Of a stretch of 6,697 bases of DNA, positions 1 through 4,468 are shown piece after piece. Within the stretch, counting starts at the first letter, position 1. The number at the start of each line of letters is the position of its first letter. A program made the position numbers and the translations under genes. The notes beneath the pieces were generated by a model. That model saw nothing but the letters and a program-made list of their open reading frames with translations, searched no databases and was not told where the DNA came from. The DNA is from an uncultured Clostridiaceae bacterium. GTDB taxonomy: Bacteria > Bacillota > Clostridia > Lachnospirales > Lachnospiraceae. The DNA is taken from positions 1 through 6,697 of the forward strand of contig CAMWOF010000129.1 of assembly GCA_947175805.1 (NCBI GenBank), given 5' to 3'.

Positions 1-2
1 TG

Positions 3-581
3 GAAGATTCCTACCGGGGTACAGATTATGCACACAGTTTCGTATCAGCAGAGGCGCGTCCCAAAGCCTCTCCGGACGAACAGCACACCTTCCCAATCCA
101 GGGATACTTTAACCGATGGGGAGGGCTGGAATACTTTGACGGATATGTGATGGTGCAGTTGGCAAGGGAGTATGAACAGCGGATTGATGAAATCATAGAT
201 GAGACTTTTGATGATTACAAGTTTTTTTTAGAATTTTATAGTGAGTGGCTGACAAACAGTCTGCCGGTGGGGACAACGGTGGATGACCTGAAAAACTACA
301 AAGCAAATGTAGATTATCCATTGCCGGATTTAGGTGTTTTTATGAGACCTTCCCAGTTGGAAAAATTCAATCAAGCTAACGTGGAGGAGGTATGCAGCAG
401 GCTGGCTGAAATGGGGTACAGGGGTACTATTACCATTACATGCTATGAATATGATACCCATTATGAAAGAAAGACAAGGGAAAATCAAAGAAGGGCAGAG
501 GGAAGTGAAGCAGATCATTGGAAATATTTTGTAGTGTTTGTATACAGTGAGGATAATATTGATTATAGACAGGGGGAATAA
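3..581 (+). CDS. 3' part of an unrecognised protein gene (5' end outside window)
   Basis: The frame ending at the TAA at 579-581 is open back to the left edge, so about 192 residues of a longer protein are visible and the true start lies upstream. The GTG at 147 is only an internal codon: the residues before it (including YFNRWGGLEYFDGY) look like continuous protein, and no ribosome binding site precedes it. The visible part is hydrophilic, rich in Glu, Asp, Tyr and aromatic residues, with no membrane segment. It has a probably helical region (residues about 48-75 of the visible part) and an alternating beta-like stretch near the end (GTITITCYEYD, then KYFVVFVYSED). I do not recognise the family. 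It could be the C-terminal domain of a secreted or lipid-anchored protein, but the N-terminus that would show this is missing. That it is a real gene is well supported by length and composition; its function is unknown. Confidence 0.7.
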   Translation, partial: EDSYRGTDYAHSFVSAEARPKASPDEQHTFPIQGYFNRWGGLEYFDGYVMVQLAREYEQRIDEIIDETFDDYKFFLEFYSEWLTNSLPVGTTVDDLKNYKANVDYPLPDLGVFMRPSQLEKFNQANVEEVCSRLAEMGYRGTITITCYEYDTHYERKTRENQRRAEGSEADHWKYFVVFVYSEDNIDYRQGE

Positions 582-583
582 TT

Positions 584-601
584 ATGGGATTAAAATTGTA
601 A
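584..601 (+). other. five-codon mini-ORF (MGLKL) behind a strong ribosome binding site
   Basis: An ATG at 584 lies two bases after the stop of the preceding gene and seven bases after AGGGGG (571-576), which is ideal placement for a translationally linked next gene. The frame stops after MGLKL at 599-601. No other frame continues convincingly: the neighbouring frame reads about 16 residues and stops near 634. It may be the stub of a downstream gene lost by deletion, or a chance ATG after a purine-rich 3' end. It is too short to call a functional gene. Confidence 0.25.
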
Positions 602-619
602 CATATTGCGGATACATAA

Positions 620-696
620 GATATGCCCATACATGAATGGTCGTTTGGTGCCATTCATAGTCGTTTGGTGGAAATACGCTTTTGTGCGGGCATGTC
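620..696 (+). other. potential nested RNA structure with duplicated loop sequence
   Basis: GATATGCCC (620-628) can pair with GGGCATGTC (688-696) over 9 bp with one G-U pair. Inside lies a perfect 8-bp hairpin, ATGAATGG (633-640) with CCATTCAT (651-658). Its 10-base loop TCGTTTGGTG (641-650) is repeated exactly at 661-670, two bases after the stem. A strong terminator follows at 744-785. The arrangement resembles a structured leader, 3' UTR or small RNA, but I do not recognise a known family (no T-box or riboswitch core). The pairings are seen in the sequence; that they form or matter is inference. Confidence 0.35.
641..670 (+). repeat. 10-bp direct repeat TCGTTTGGTG
   Basis: Exact copies occupy 641-650 and 661-670 with a 20-bp period. 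The first copy is the loop of a perfect 8-bp hairpin (633-658); the second is outside it. Two copies are too few for an array. Confidence 0.6.
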
Positions 697-743
697 ACAG
701 CCGATAGCTTAAATGGAAGGTGCGTGTTGTACTTCATAGGCGG

Positions 744-785
744 CAGGCAGGATTGCAGGGGAGAACCCGCATCCTGTCTGTTTTT
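744..785 (+). terminator. intrinsic terminator
   Basis: CAGGCAGGAT (744-753) pairs with ATCCTGTCTG (771-780) with one G-T wobble. GC and GGG further inside can pair with CCC and GC around a GAGAA loop, with one bulged A. Five Ts (781-785) and further T-rich sequence follow. The absence of a T-run on the other side makes it directional for the plus strand. It ends the transcript of the upstream gene or of the structured element at 620-696, and separates both from surE. Confidence 0.8.
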
Positions 786-825
786 CGCTTTCTTTATATA
801 AAATGGATACACTTTAATTTAGGTA

Positions 826-854
826 TGGGAAATCCGGCGAAGTTGTGATAAAAT
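826..854 (+). promoter_or_regulatory. probable extended -10 promoter of surE
   Basis: TAAAAT (849-854) is preceded by TG plus one base (846-848), giving an extended -10 element. A 17-base spacer leads back to a poor -35 match, TGGGAA (826-831). It lies downstream of the terminator at 744-785 and would start transcription near 861, about 20 bases before the surE start codon. The -35 weakness keeps this tentative. Confidence 0.4.
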
Positions 855-881
855 AGAAAAAAACTATATGAGGTGAAGCAT

Positions 882-1613
882 ATGAGAATTTTAGTTGTGA
901 ATGACGACGGAATTAATGCGGAGGGATTGATTCGTCTTGCCAGGGCAGCGACAAAGCTTGGTGAGGTCTGGGTGGTTGCGCCGGATAAACAGTGCAGTGC
1001 CATATCACAGAAAATAACAATCGGCAATTACATTTTGCTCAAGCAGGAGCCGGAGTTCCCGGTTGCGGGGGTGCATGCCTATAGCATAGACGGTACGCCG
1101 GCAGACTGTGTAAAGATTGCCGTGGAGCATATAATGGATAAGAAGCCGGATGTTTTGCTTTCCGGTATTAATTACGGCTTTAACGCCGGTATTGAGGCGG
1201 CATATTCTGGTACGGTGGCGGCTGCCATGGAGGGACTCTTAAAGGGGATTCCGGGGATTGCTTTTTCTATGGAGGCAAACGGTGTCTATGATGTGGTAGA
1301 TGAATATCTCGACAGCCTTTTAAGGGAAATTACTTCTCTGCCTGTGGGTATTGATGAGATATGGAATGTGAATTTTCCTGGCTGCACGCTGGATGAGTAT
1401 ACAGGAACACTCTATGACCGGCCGCTGGCAAAATCGCAGTACTACACGGATAAATATGTGGTAGTGGACCGTATACAGGAAAATGAGGTGCTGAAGCTGG
1501 AGGGGGAGAAGATAAGCCGGGCAGAGTTGGGTTCCGATTTGGATGCGCTGCTGAACCATTACATATCTATCAGCAACATTAAGAATTCAGTCATTTGCTC
1601 CTCTGTGTATTAG
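882..1613 (+). CDS. surE: 5'/3'-nucleotidase SurE
   Basis: SurE is a cytoplasmic, metal-dependent phosphatase that dephosphorylates nucleoside 5'- and 3'-monophosphates. The product has 243 residues, the normal family length. All family signatures are present: N-terminal NDDG with the metal-binding pair Asp8-Asp9; the CSAISQKIT segment with Ser39 at the usual metal-ligand position; GTPADCV (residues 71-77); SGINYGFNAG (94-103) with Asn97 as the fourth ligand; and YSGTVAAAMEG (108-118). The residue before Ser39 is Cys, where many homologues have Arg. The ATG at 882 is chosen because GAGGTGA (870-876) sits five bases upstream and the protein then begins with the typical MRILVVNDDG; a GTG at 873 lies inside that ribosome binding site. 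The gene has its own likely promoter and no terminator before the next gene 63 bases downstream, so partial co-transcription is possible. The C-terminal tail after about residue 195 is less conserved. Assignment is confident. Confidence 0.96.
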   Translation: MRILVVNDDGINAEGLIRLARAATKLGEVWVVAPDKQCSAISQKITIGNYILLKQEPEFPVAGVHAYSIDGTPADCVKIAVEHIMDKKPDVLLSGINYGFNAGIEAAYSGTVAAAMEGLLKGIPGIAFSMEANGVYDVVDEYLDSLLREITSLPVGIDEIWNVNFPGCTLDEYTGTLYDRPLAKSQYYTDKYVVVDRIQENEVLKLEGEKISRAELGSDLDALLNHYISISNIKNSVICSSVY

Positions 1614-1676
1614 GTTTGCTGAGATATTGTAGATAAAAAGATATAAAGCCAAGTATTAAATTGTGGGGTGTTTTAT

Positions 1677-3749
1677 ATGGGAAAAAAAGTGAGATGTATG
1701 ACAGGCTGCATGATGGTACTGGTAATGCTGCTGATTTCATTTGCAGGCGTGCCTGTCTGTGCGGAAAGCCTGACAAGTGCAGTCGGCTATGTATATGAAA
1801 TAGATGCCGGCGGAAATGCAGTCATTACAGGCTATGAGGGTTCGGAAACGGATCTGGTGATACCGGCGGTTATAGACGGGTATCCGGTGACGGCTATCGG
1901 AGAGAGAGCATTTTATAAGTCAGTGATTACCAGCGTGGCTATTCCGTCAGGTGTATCCATTGGCGAGAGTGCTTTTGCATCCAGTAAGGCGTTGACAACG
2001 GTTACTATTTCTTCCGGGGTCACAACAATAGGCATGGGTGCTTTTCTTGGCTGTTCTGGGCTTACAGAGATAAATATTCCGGACAGTGTAACCTCCATTG
2101 GCAGCGATGCTTTTAGCCAGTGTACTAATTTAAAGAAAGTGAAGCTTCCCGTTGGTTTGACAAAGCTGGAGCAGCGTTTGTTTATCATGTGTTCGGCACT
2201 GGAGAGCATAGAAATTCCGGACAGTGTAACCGTTATTGAAAGAGTTGTATTCGGCCACTGTACATCCCTGAAAAACATAAAGCTGCCCTCCGGTCTGACT
2301 ACGATTGGAAATGCTGCATTTGGATACTGTGAAGCTTTGCAAAGCCTGACGATTCCGTCCGGCGTAACTACAGTAGGTAAGGAGCTGTTTGACGGCTGTT
2401 CTTCTTCCCTTGTGGCTTGTTATCCGAAAGGGCTTCTGGATCAGGACACGACGGTGGGGACGGGCGTGTCTTATGTCATAAATCCCGACGGTACGGCAGA
2501 GCTGACGCTTGAAAAGTGTCCGGAAGGAACAAAGCTAGAGGATATCTCCATTCCGGCTACCATTATGGGAAATACGGTTACATCCGTAACAGACCCGTCA
2601 GGTGTAGATATAACCAAAGCAGTAGACCTTGAGGTGCCGTTTACCATCGAAGGCCAGCCGGCGGATATCAACATGGAGTATGGCAACGCAGCGGGTGCAA
2701 AGCTGACGGTGGAGGCGAAAAAAACCACAGGCACGGAACAGGTAGTCTACCAGTGGTATGAAAATGATACAGCTGTCAGCGGGGCAACTACCGGGAGTTA
2801 TGAGATTCCCCGGAAGCAGAAAGTGGGAACATATATATATTACTGTGAGGTAACCAGCGGGGATTACCGCATAAAGACGGAAAAAGCAACGGTATCCGTT
2901 GCAAAGAAAAAGATTACGGTGCAGGCAGATTCCGTGACAAGGGGGATAAACACAGAAAACCCGGTGTTTACCTATACAGTACCGGCAGGCGCTTTAGTGG
3001 AAGGGGATACGACAGAGGGCTGGAATGTCCAGCTTGCCACAGAGGCAGTCAAAGCATCGCCGGCAGGGAAATATCCAATCACAGGTACAATTACGGCGGA
3101 AAATTATGATGTGACAGTCACACCGGGTGTGCTGACCGTAGTGAAGGGAGCGCCGAAAAAGGGCGACAATATACAGGATTCCAAAAACAAAGCGGTATAT
3201 AAAGTGCTGAAGGCAGGGACGCAGGACGGAAAGCAGGGAACTGTATCCTATAGCAAGCCTGTGAAGAAGACCGCAGAAGTGACTATCCCTGCAACGATTA
3301 AGGTAGGAGGCATCACATACCGGGTAGAGGAGATAGCAAAGAACGCATTTAAGGACAACAAGAAGCTCACAAAGATAACGATAGGCAAGTATGTAAAGAA
3401 GATTGGCACCAGTGCTTTTTATAACTGTGCAAAGCTGAAAACAGTAAAGATGGGAGCCAGTGTTTCTGCCATCGGTGACAAGGCATTTTATAAGTGTAAG
3501 GCAATGACAAAAATCACGATTCCTGTTAAGGTGACCAAAATAGGGAAGCAGGCTTTTTATGGCTGCAAGAAGCTGAAGACCATTACGGTAAAGACCAAGA
3601 AGTTAAAGAACAGCAAGGTGGGAAAGCAGGCATTCAAGGGCATTTATGCGAAAGCGGTGATTAAGGTGCCAAAGAGTAAATATAAGACATACAAGAGCCT
3701 GTTCAAGAAAGCGGGAGCGGGCAGCAAGGTTGTCATCAAGAAGAATTAG
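1677..3749 (+). CDS. secreted BspA-like leucine-rich-repeat surface protein with Ig-like/MBG-like middle
   Basis: A 690-residue exported protein. Residues 1-29 form a signal peptide (MGKKVR, hydrophobic core VLVMLLISFAG, probable cleavage after VCA). Residues about 52-248 are 23-residue BspA-type repeats (LRR_5 family) with the pattern IP-SVT-IG--AF--C--L--I. Residues about 315-410 look Ig-like (YQWYENDTAVSGAT, then YYCEV), and about 411-490 resemble an MBG domain (FTYTVPAGALVEGD, SPAGKYPITGTI, NYDVTVTPGVLTV). After a linker a second, very lysine-rich LRR block runs from about 545 to 660 and ends in KVPKSKYKTYKSLFKKAG and KVVIKKN. There is no LPXTG, SLH or transmembrane anchor, so it is secreted or held non-covalently at the wall. 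BspA-like proteins are known as adhesins that bind host or bacterial partners; the ligand here is unknown. The ATG at 1677 is chosen over a GTG at 1668 because GGGGTG (1665-1670) fits as ribosome binding site and the signal peptide starts at this Met. Confidence 0.9.
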   Translation: MGKKVRCMTGCMMVLVMLLISFAGVPVCAESLTSAVGYVYEIDAGGNAVITGYEGSETDLVIPAVIDGYPVTAIGERAFYKSVITSVAIPSGVSIGESAFASSKALTTVTISSGVTTIGMGAFLGCSGLTEINIPDSVTSIGSDAFSQCTNLKKVKLPVGLTKLEQRLFIMCSALESIEIPDSVTVIERVVFGHCTSLKNIKLPSGLTTIGNAAFGYCEALQSLTIPSGVTTVGKELFDGCSSSLVACYPKGLLDQDTTVGTGVSYVINPDGTAELTLEKCPEGTKLEDISIPATIMGNTVTSVTDPSGVDITKAVDLEVPFTIEGQPADINMEYGNAAGAKLTVEAKKTTGTEQVVYQWYENDTAVSGATTGSYEIPRKQKVGTYIYYCEVTSGDYRIKTEKATVSVAKKKITVQADSVTRGINTENPVFTYTVPAGALVEGDTTEGWNVQLATEAVKASPAGKYPITGTITAENYDVTVTPGVLTVVKGAPKKGDNIQDSKNKAVYKVLKAGTQDGKQGTVSYSKPVKKTAEVTIPATIKVGGITYRVEEIAKNAFKDNKKLTKITIGKYVKKIGTSAFYNCAKLKTVKMGASVSAIGDKAFYKCKAMTKITIPVKVTKIGKQAFYGCKKLKTITVKTKKLKNSKVGKQAFKGIYAKAVIKVPKSKYKTYKSLFKKAGAGSKVVIKKN
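1830..2420 (+). repeat. N-terminal block of 23-codon LRR_5 repeats
   Basis: Degenerate 69-bp units encode the BspA-type pattern. The 18-base segment ATTCCGGACAGTGTAACC is identical at 2076-2093 and 2214-2231, exactly two units (138 bp) apart, suggesting fairly recent duplication or exchange. One early repeat (IPSGVSIGESAF) is one residue shorter than its neighbours. Confidence 0.75.
3309..3656 (+). repeat. C-terminal block of lysine-rich LRR_5 repeats
   Basis: At least three 23-codon units are visible: IGTSAFYNCAKLKTV, IGDKAFYKCKAMTKI and IGKQAFYGCKKLKTI, followed by a divergent VGKQAFKG unit. This block has many more lysines than the N-terminal one, so the two blocks probably have separate histories or jobs. 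Confidence 0.7.
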
Positions 3750-3777
3750 GGTTGTAATGTGACAGCCTGTTATTGGA

Positions 3778-3805
3778 TTGACATGAAAATTTATAGTGCT
3801 ATAAT
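3778..3805 (+). promoter_or_regulatory. consensus sigma-A promoter of the small membrane-protein gene
   Basis: TTGACA (3778-3783) and TATAAT (3800-3805), both perfect consensus boxes, are separated by 16 bases. Transcription would start near 3812, before the ribosome binding site at 3834-3840. This also shows that codons upstream of the ATG at 3849 in the same frame are not translated from this transcript. Confidence 0.85.
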
Positions 3806-3848
3806 TCTAAATGGTATTGACGACATTTTTAGCAAGGGAGAAGACACA

Positions 3849-4109
3849 ATGAGATTTTTAATATTAAGAGAAACTGGCTTTACAACATTTATGTCATGCA
3901 TAGGTGTTATTAGCGGTGCATTTGCTCTTATCTGCTGGCCGGAGGTTTTTGACAAGGATTATATGCTTCTTGGTCCTGCAATTGTCTCGACTGTTATTTG
4001 TATTGTATTTTATGGTATTGCATTCATTTCGTGCAGGAAAGCTGTAAAAAAGCGTGCACAGGCAGAAGCGCAGTACAGGGCTGAGCATCCGGAATTTTTT
4101 AATAAATAA
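3849..4109 (+). CDS. small two-helix membrane protein of unknown function
   Basis: An 86-residue protein with two hydrophobic segments, about residues 11-31 (FTTFMSCIGVISGAFALICW) and 40-61 (LLGPAIVSTVICIVFYGIAF). They are joined by a short acidic loop (PEVFDKDYM). A basic, alanine-rich tail follows (RKAVKKRAQAEAQYRAEHPEFF). By the positive-inside rule the tail should be cytoplasmic, giving a hairpin with both ends inside. The ATG at 3849 is supported by AAGGGAG (3834-3840) eight bases upstream and by the promoter immediately before it; the longer open frame from 3759 overlaps that promoter. I do not recognise the family. It is transcribed in the same direction as the downstream diguanylate cyclase, and no clear intrinsic terminator follows it, so read-through into the cyclase leader is possible. 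Any functional link to c-di-GMP is only a suggestion from position. Confidence 0.8.
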   Translation: MRFLILRETGFTTFMSCIGVISGAFALICWPEVFDKDYMLLGPAIVSTVICIVFYGIAFISCRKAVKKRAQAEAQYRAEHPEFFNK

Positions 4110-4116
4110 ATATGTT

Positions 4117-4134
4117 TGAAGTATTAATACTTCA
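4117..4134. repeat. perfect 18-bp palindrome
   Basis: TGAAGTATTAATACTTCA is a perfect dyad with no spacer, eight bases after the stop of the small membrane-protein gene and about 45 bases upstream of the next -35 box. No T-run follows, so it does not look like a standard terminator. It contains the octamer TATTAATA, which recurs twice around the next promoter. A regulator-binding site is the plainest reading, but this is inference. Confidence 0.6.
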
Positions 4135-4178
4135 CAAATTGTAGAGGATTTTAACAGTTATAAAAAGTGCAGGCGTGC

Positions 4179-4207
4179 TTGACATTGTTCCTATAGCGTG
4201 ATAATAT
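4179..4207 (+). promoter_or_regulatory. sigma-A promoter of the riboswitch/diguanylate cyclase transcript
   Basis: A perfect TTGACA (4179-4184) is followed by a 17-base spacer and TAATAT (4202-4207), preceded by TG plus one base (4199-4201) as an extended -10 element. GATAAT at 4200-4205 is an alternative -10 with a 15-base spacer. The start site would be near 4214, just before the riboswitch, giving a leader of about 255 bases before the cyclase start codon. Confidence 0.75.
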
Positions 4208-4225
4208 TAATAAAGTTATTAATAT
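4204..4225. repeat. 22-bp operator-like dyad overlapping the -10 box and start site
   Basis: ATATTAATAA (4204-4213) and TTATTAATAT (4216-4225) are perfect inverted 10-bp arms around a 2-bp centre. Each arm contains TATTAATA. The dyad covers most of the -10 box and the predicted start site, and only its right half would be transcribed, so it is better explained as a DNA site for a repressor than as an RNA hairpin. AT-rich composition raises the chance of coincidence. Confidence 0.5.
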
Positions 4226-4296
4226 GATTTCGGCAAAATAAACGAAAGTTTATGACGCAAAGCTATAGGGACTGTAAAATGTCAGCCAGTTGCACT
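4222..4296 (+). promoter_or_regulatory. class I c-di-GMP riboswitch (GEMM-I)
   Basis: The aptamer core is recognisable by its conserved elements in order. GGCAAA (4232-4237) leads into a hairpin, ATAAAC (4238-4243) with GTTTAT (4248-4253), capped by a GAAA tetraloop (4244-4247). GACGCAAAG (4254-4262), nearly invariant in this class, is followed by CTATAGGG (4263-4270). A second arm can form between GGGAC (4268-4272) and GTC plus the two Cs of AGCC (4281-4287), followed by AGTTGC. This class binds cyclic di-GMP and often precedes GGDEF genes; the next gene here encodes one. Exact ends are approximate, and pairing at the base of the first arm is not obvious. Eight Ts (4296-4303) follow directly, and a terminator lies at 4307-4344. 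Confidence 0.88.
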
Positions 4297-4306
4297 TTTT
4301 TTTGTT

Positions 4307-4344
4307 ATCAGGCATAGAAGTTTCTATCTATACCTGATTTTTTT
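4307..4344 (+). terminator. intrinsic terminator, likely riboswitch expression platform
   Basis: ATCAGG (4307-4312) pairs with CCTGAT (4333-4338). After a C-A mismatch, ATAG (4314-4317) pairs with CTAT (4328-4331). A run of seven Ts (4338-4344) follows. It lies between the c-di-GMP aptamer and the cyclase start codon, where premature termination would control expression. TATAG in the aptamer (4264-4268) could pair with CTATA in the terminator 3' arm (4328-4332). That would be a possible antiterminator lost when ligand is bound and would give an OFF switch; this pairing is short and speculative. Confidence 0.7.
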
Positions 4345-4401
4345 GTTGATATTCTATCGTGTCCCTTTTTCACGTAAGCAGGTATATATTTGTGTGCTAA
4401 T

Positions 4402-4426
4402 GTCAGGCTCAAAAAGCGAGCCTGAC
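4402..4426 (+). other. perfect 9-bp hairpin in the cyclase leader
   Basis: GTCAGGCTC (4402-4410) pairs perfectly with GAGCCTGAC (4418-4426) around AAAAAGC. No T-run follows, so it is not a normal terminator. It sits after the terminator at 4307-4344 and about 40 bases before the start codon, and shares TCAGGC and CCTGA strands with that terminator, so the two could form alternative pairings. A role in RNA stability or translation is possible. Confidence 0.55.
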
Positions 4427-4468
4427 CACATAATTTACCTTACGATGCTGTTTTTTAAGGGGAATATC

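Noticed and set aside
623..712. Short open frame of 29 codons (begins MPIHEWSFGAIHS).
   Set aside because: No ribosome binding site, and the bases are better explained by the inverted and direct repeats at 633-670.
601..785. T-box leader or known riboswitch upstream of surE.
   Set aside because: The conserved T-box sequence and other familiar aptamer cores are absent; only generic helices and a terminator are visible.
1616..1660. Promoter for the LRR protein gene between 1614 and 1676.
   Set aside because: TTGCTG and TATAAA are present but 20 bases apart, outside the normal spacing; read-through from surE is equally possible.
1740..1770. Possible lipobox (VPVC) in the LRR protein signal peptide.
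   Set aside because: It lacks the usual small residue before Cys, and VCA followed by ES fits ordinary signal peptidase cleavage better.
3817..3822. TTGACG as a second -35 box ahead of the small membrane-protein gene.
   Set aside because: No -10 box at suitable spacing before the ribosome binding site.
3759..3848. Upstream extension of the small membrane-protein frame.
   Set aside because: It overlaps a perfect sigma-A promoter, and the ATG at 3849 has a strong ribosome binding site.
4190..4269. CCTATAGC (4190-4197) is complementary to GCTATAGG (4262-4269) in the riboswitch.
   Set aside because: The left copy lies in the promoter spacer and is not transcribed from the 4214 start, so it cannot act in the normal leader RNA; an 8-base match is likely chance.
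4438..4460. CCTTA (4438-4442) could pair with TAAGG (4456-4460) and hide the cyclase ribosome binding site.
   Set aside because: Only five base pairs around a 13-base loop; too weak to call.
4343..4468. Upstream extension of the cyclase frame by 42 codons from a TTG.
   Set aside because: It starts inside the terminator T-run and covers a hairpin; the ATG at 4469 has a well-spaced ribosome binding site and begins a plausible protein.
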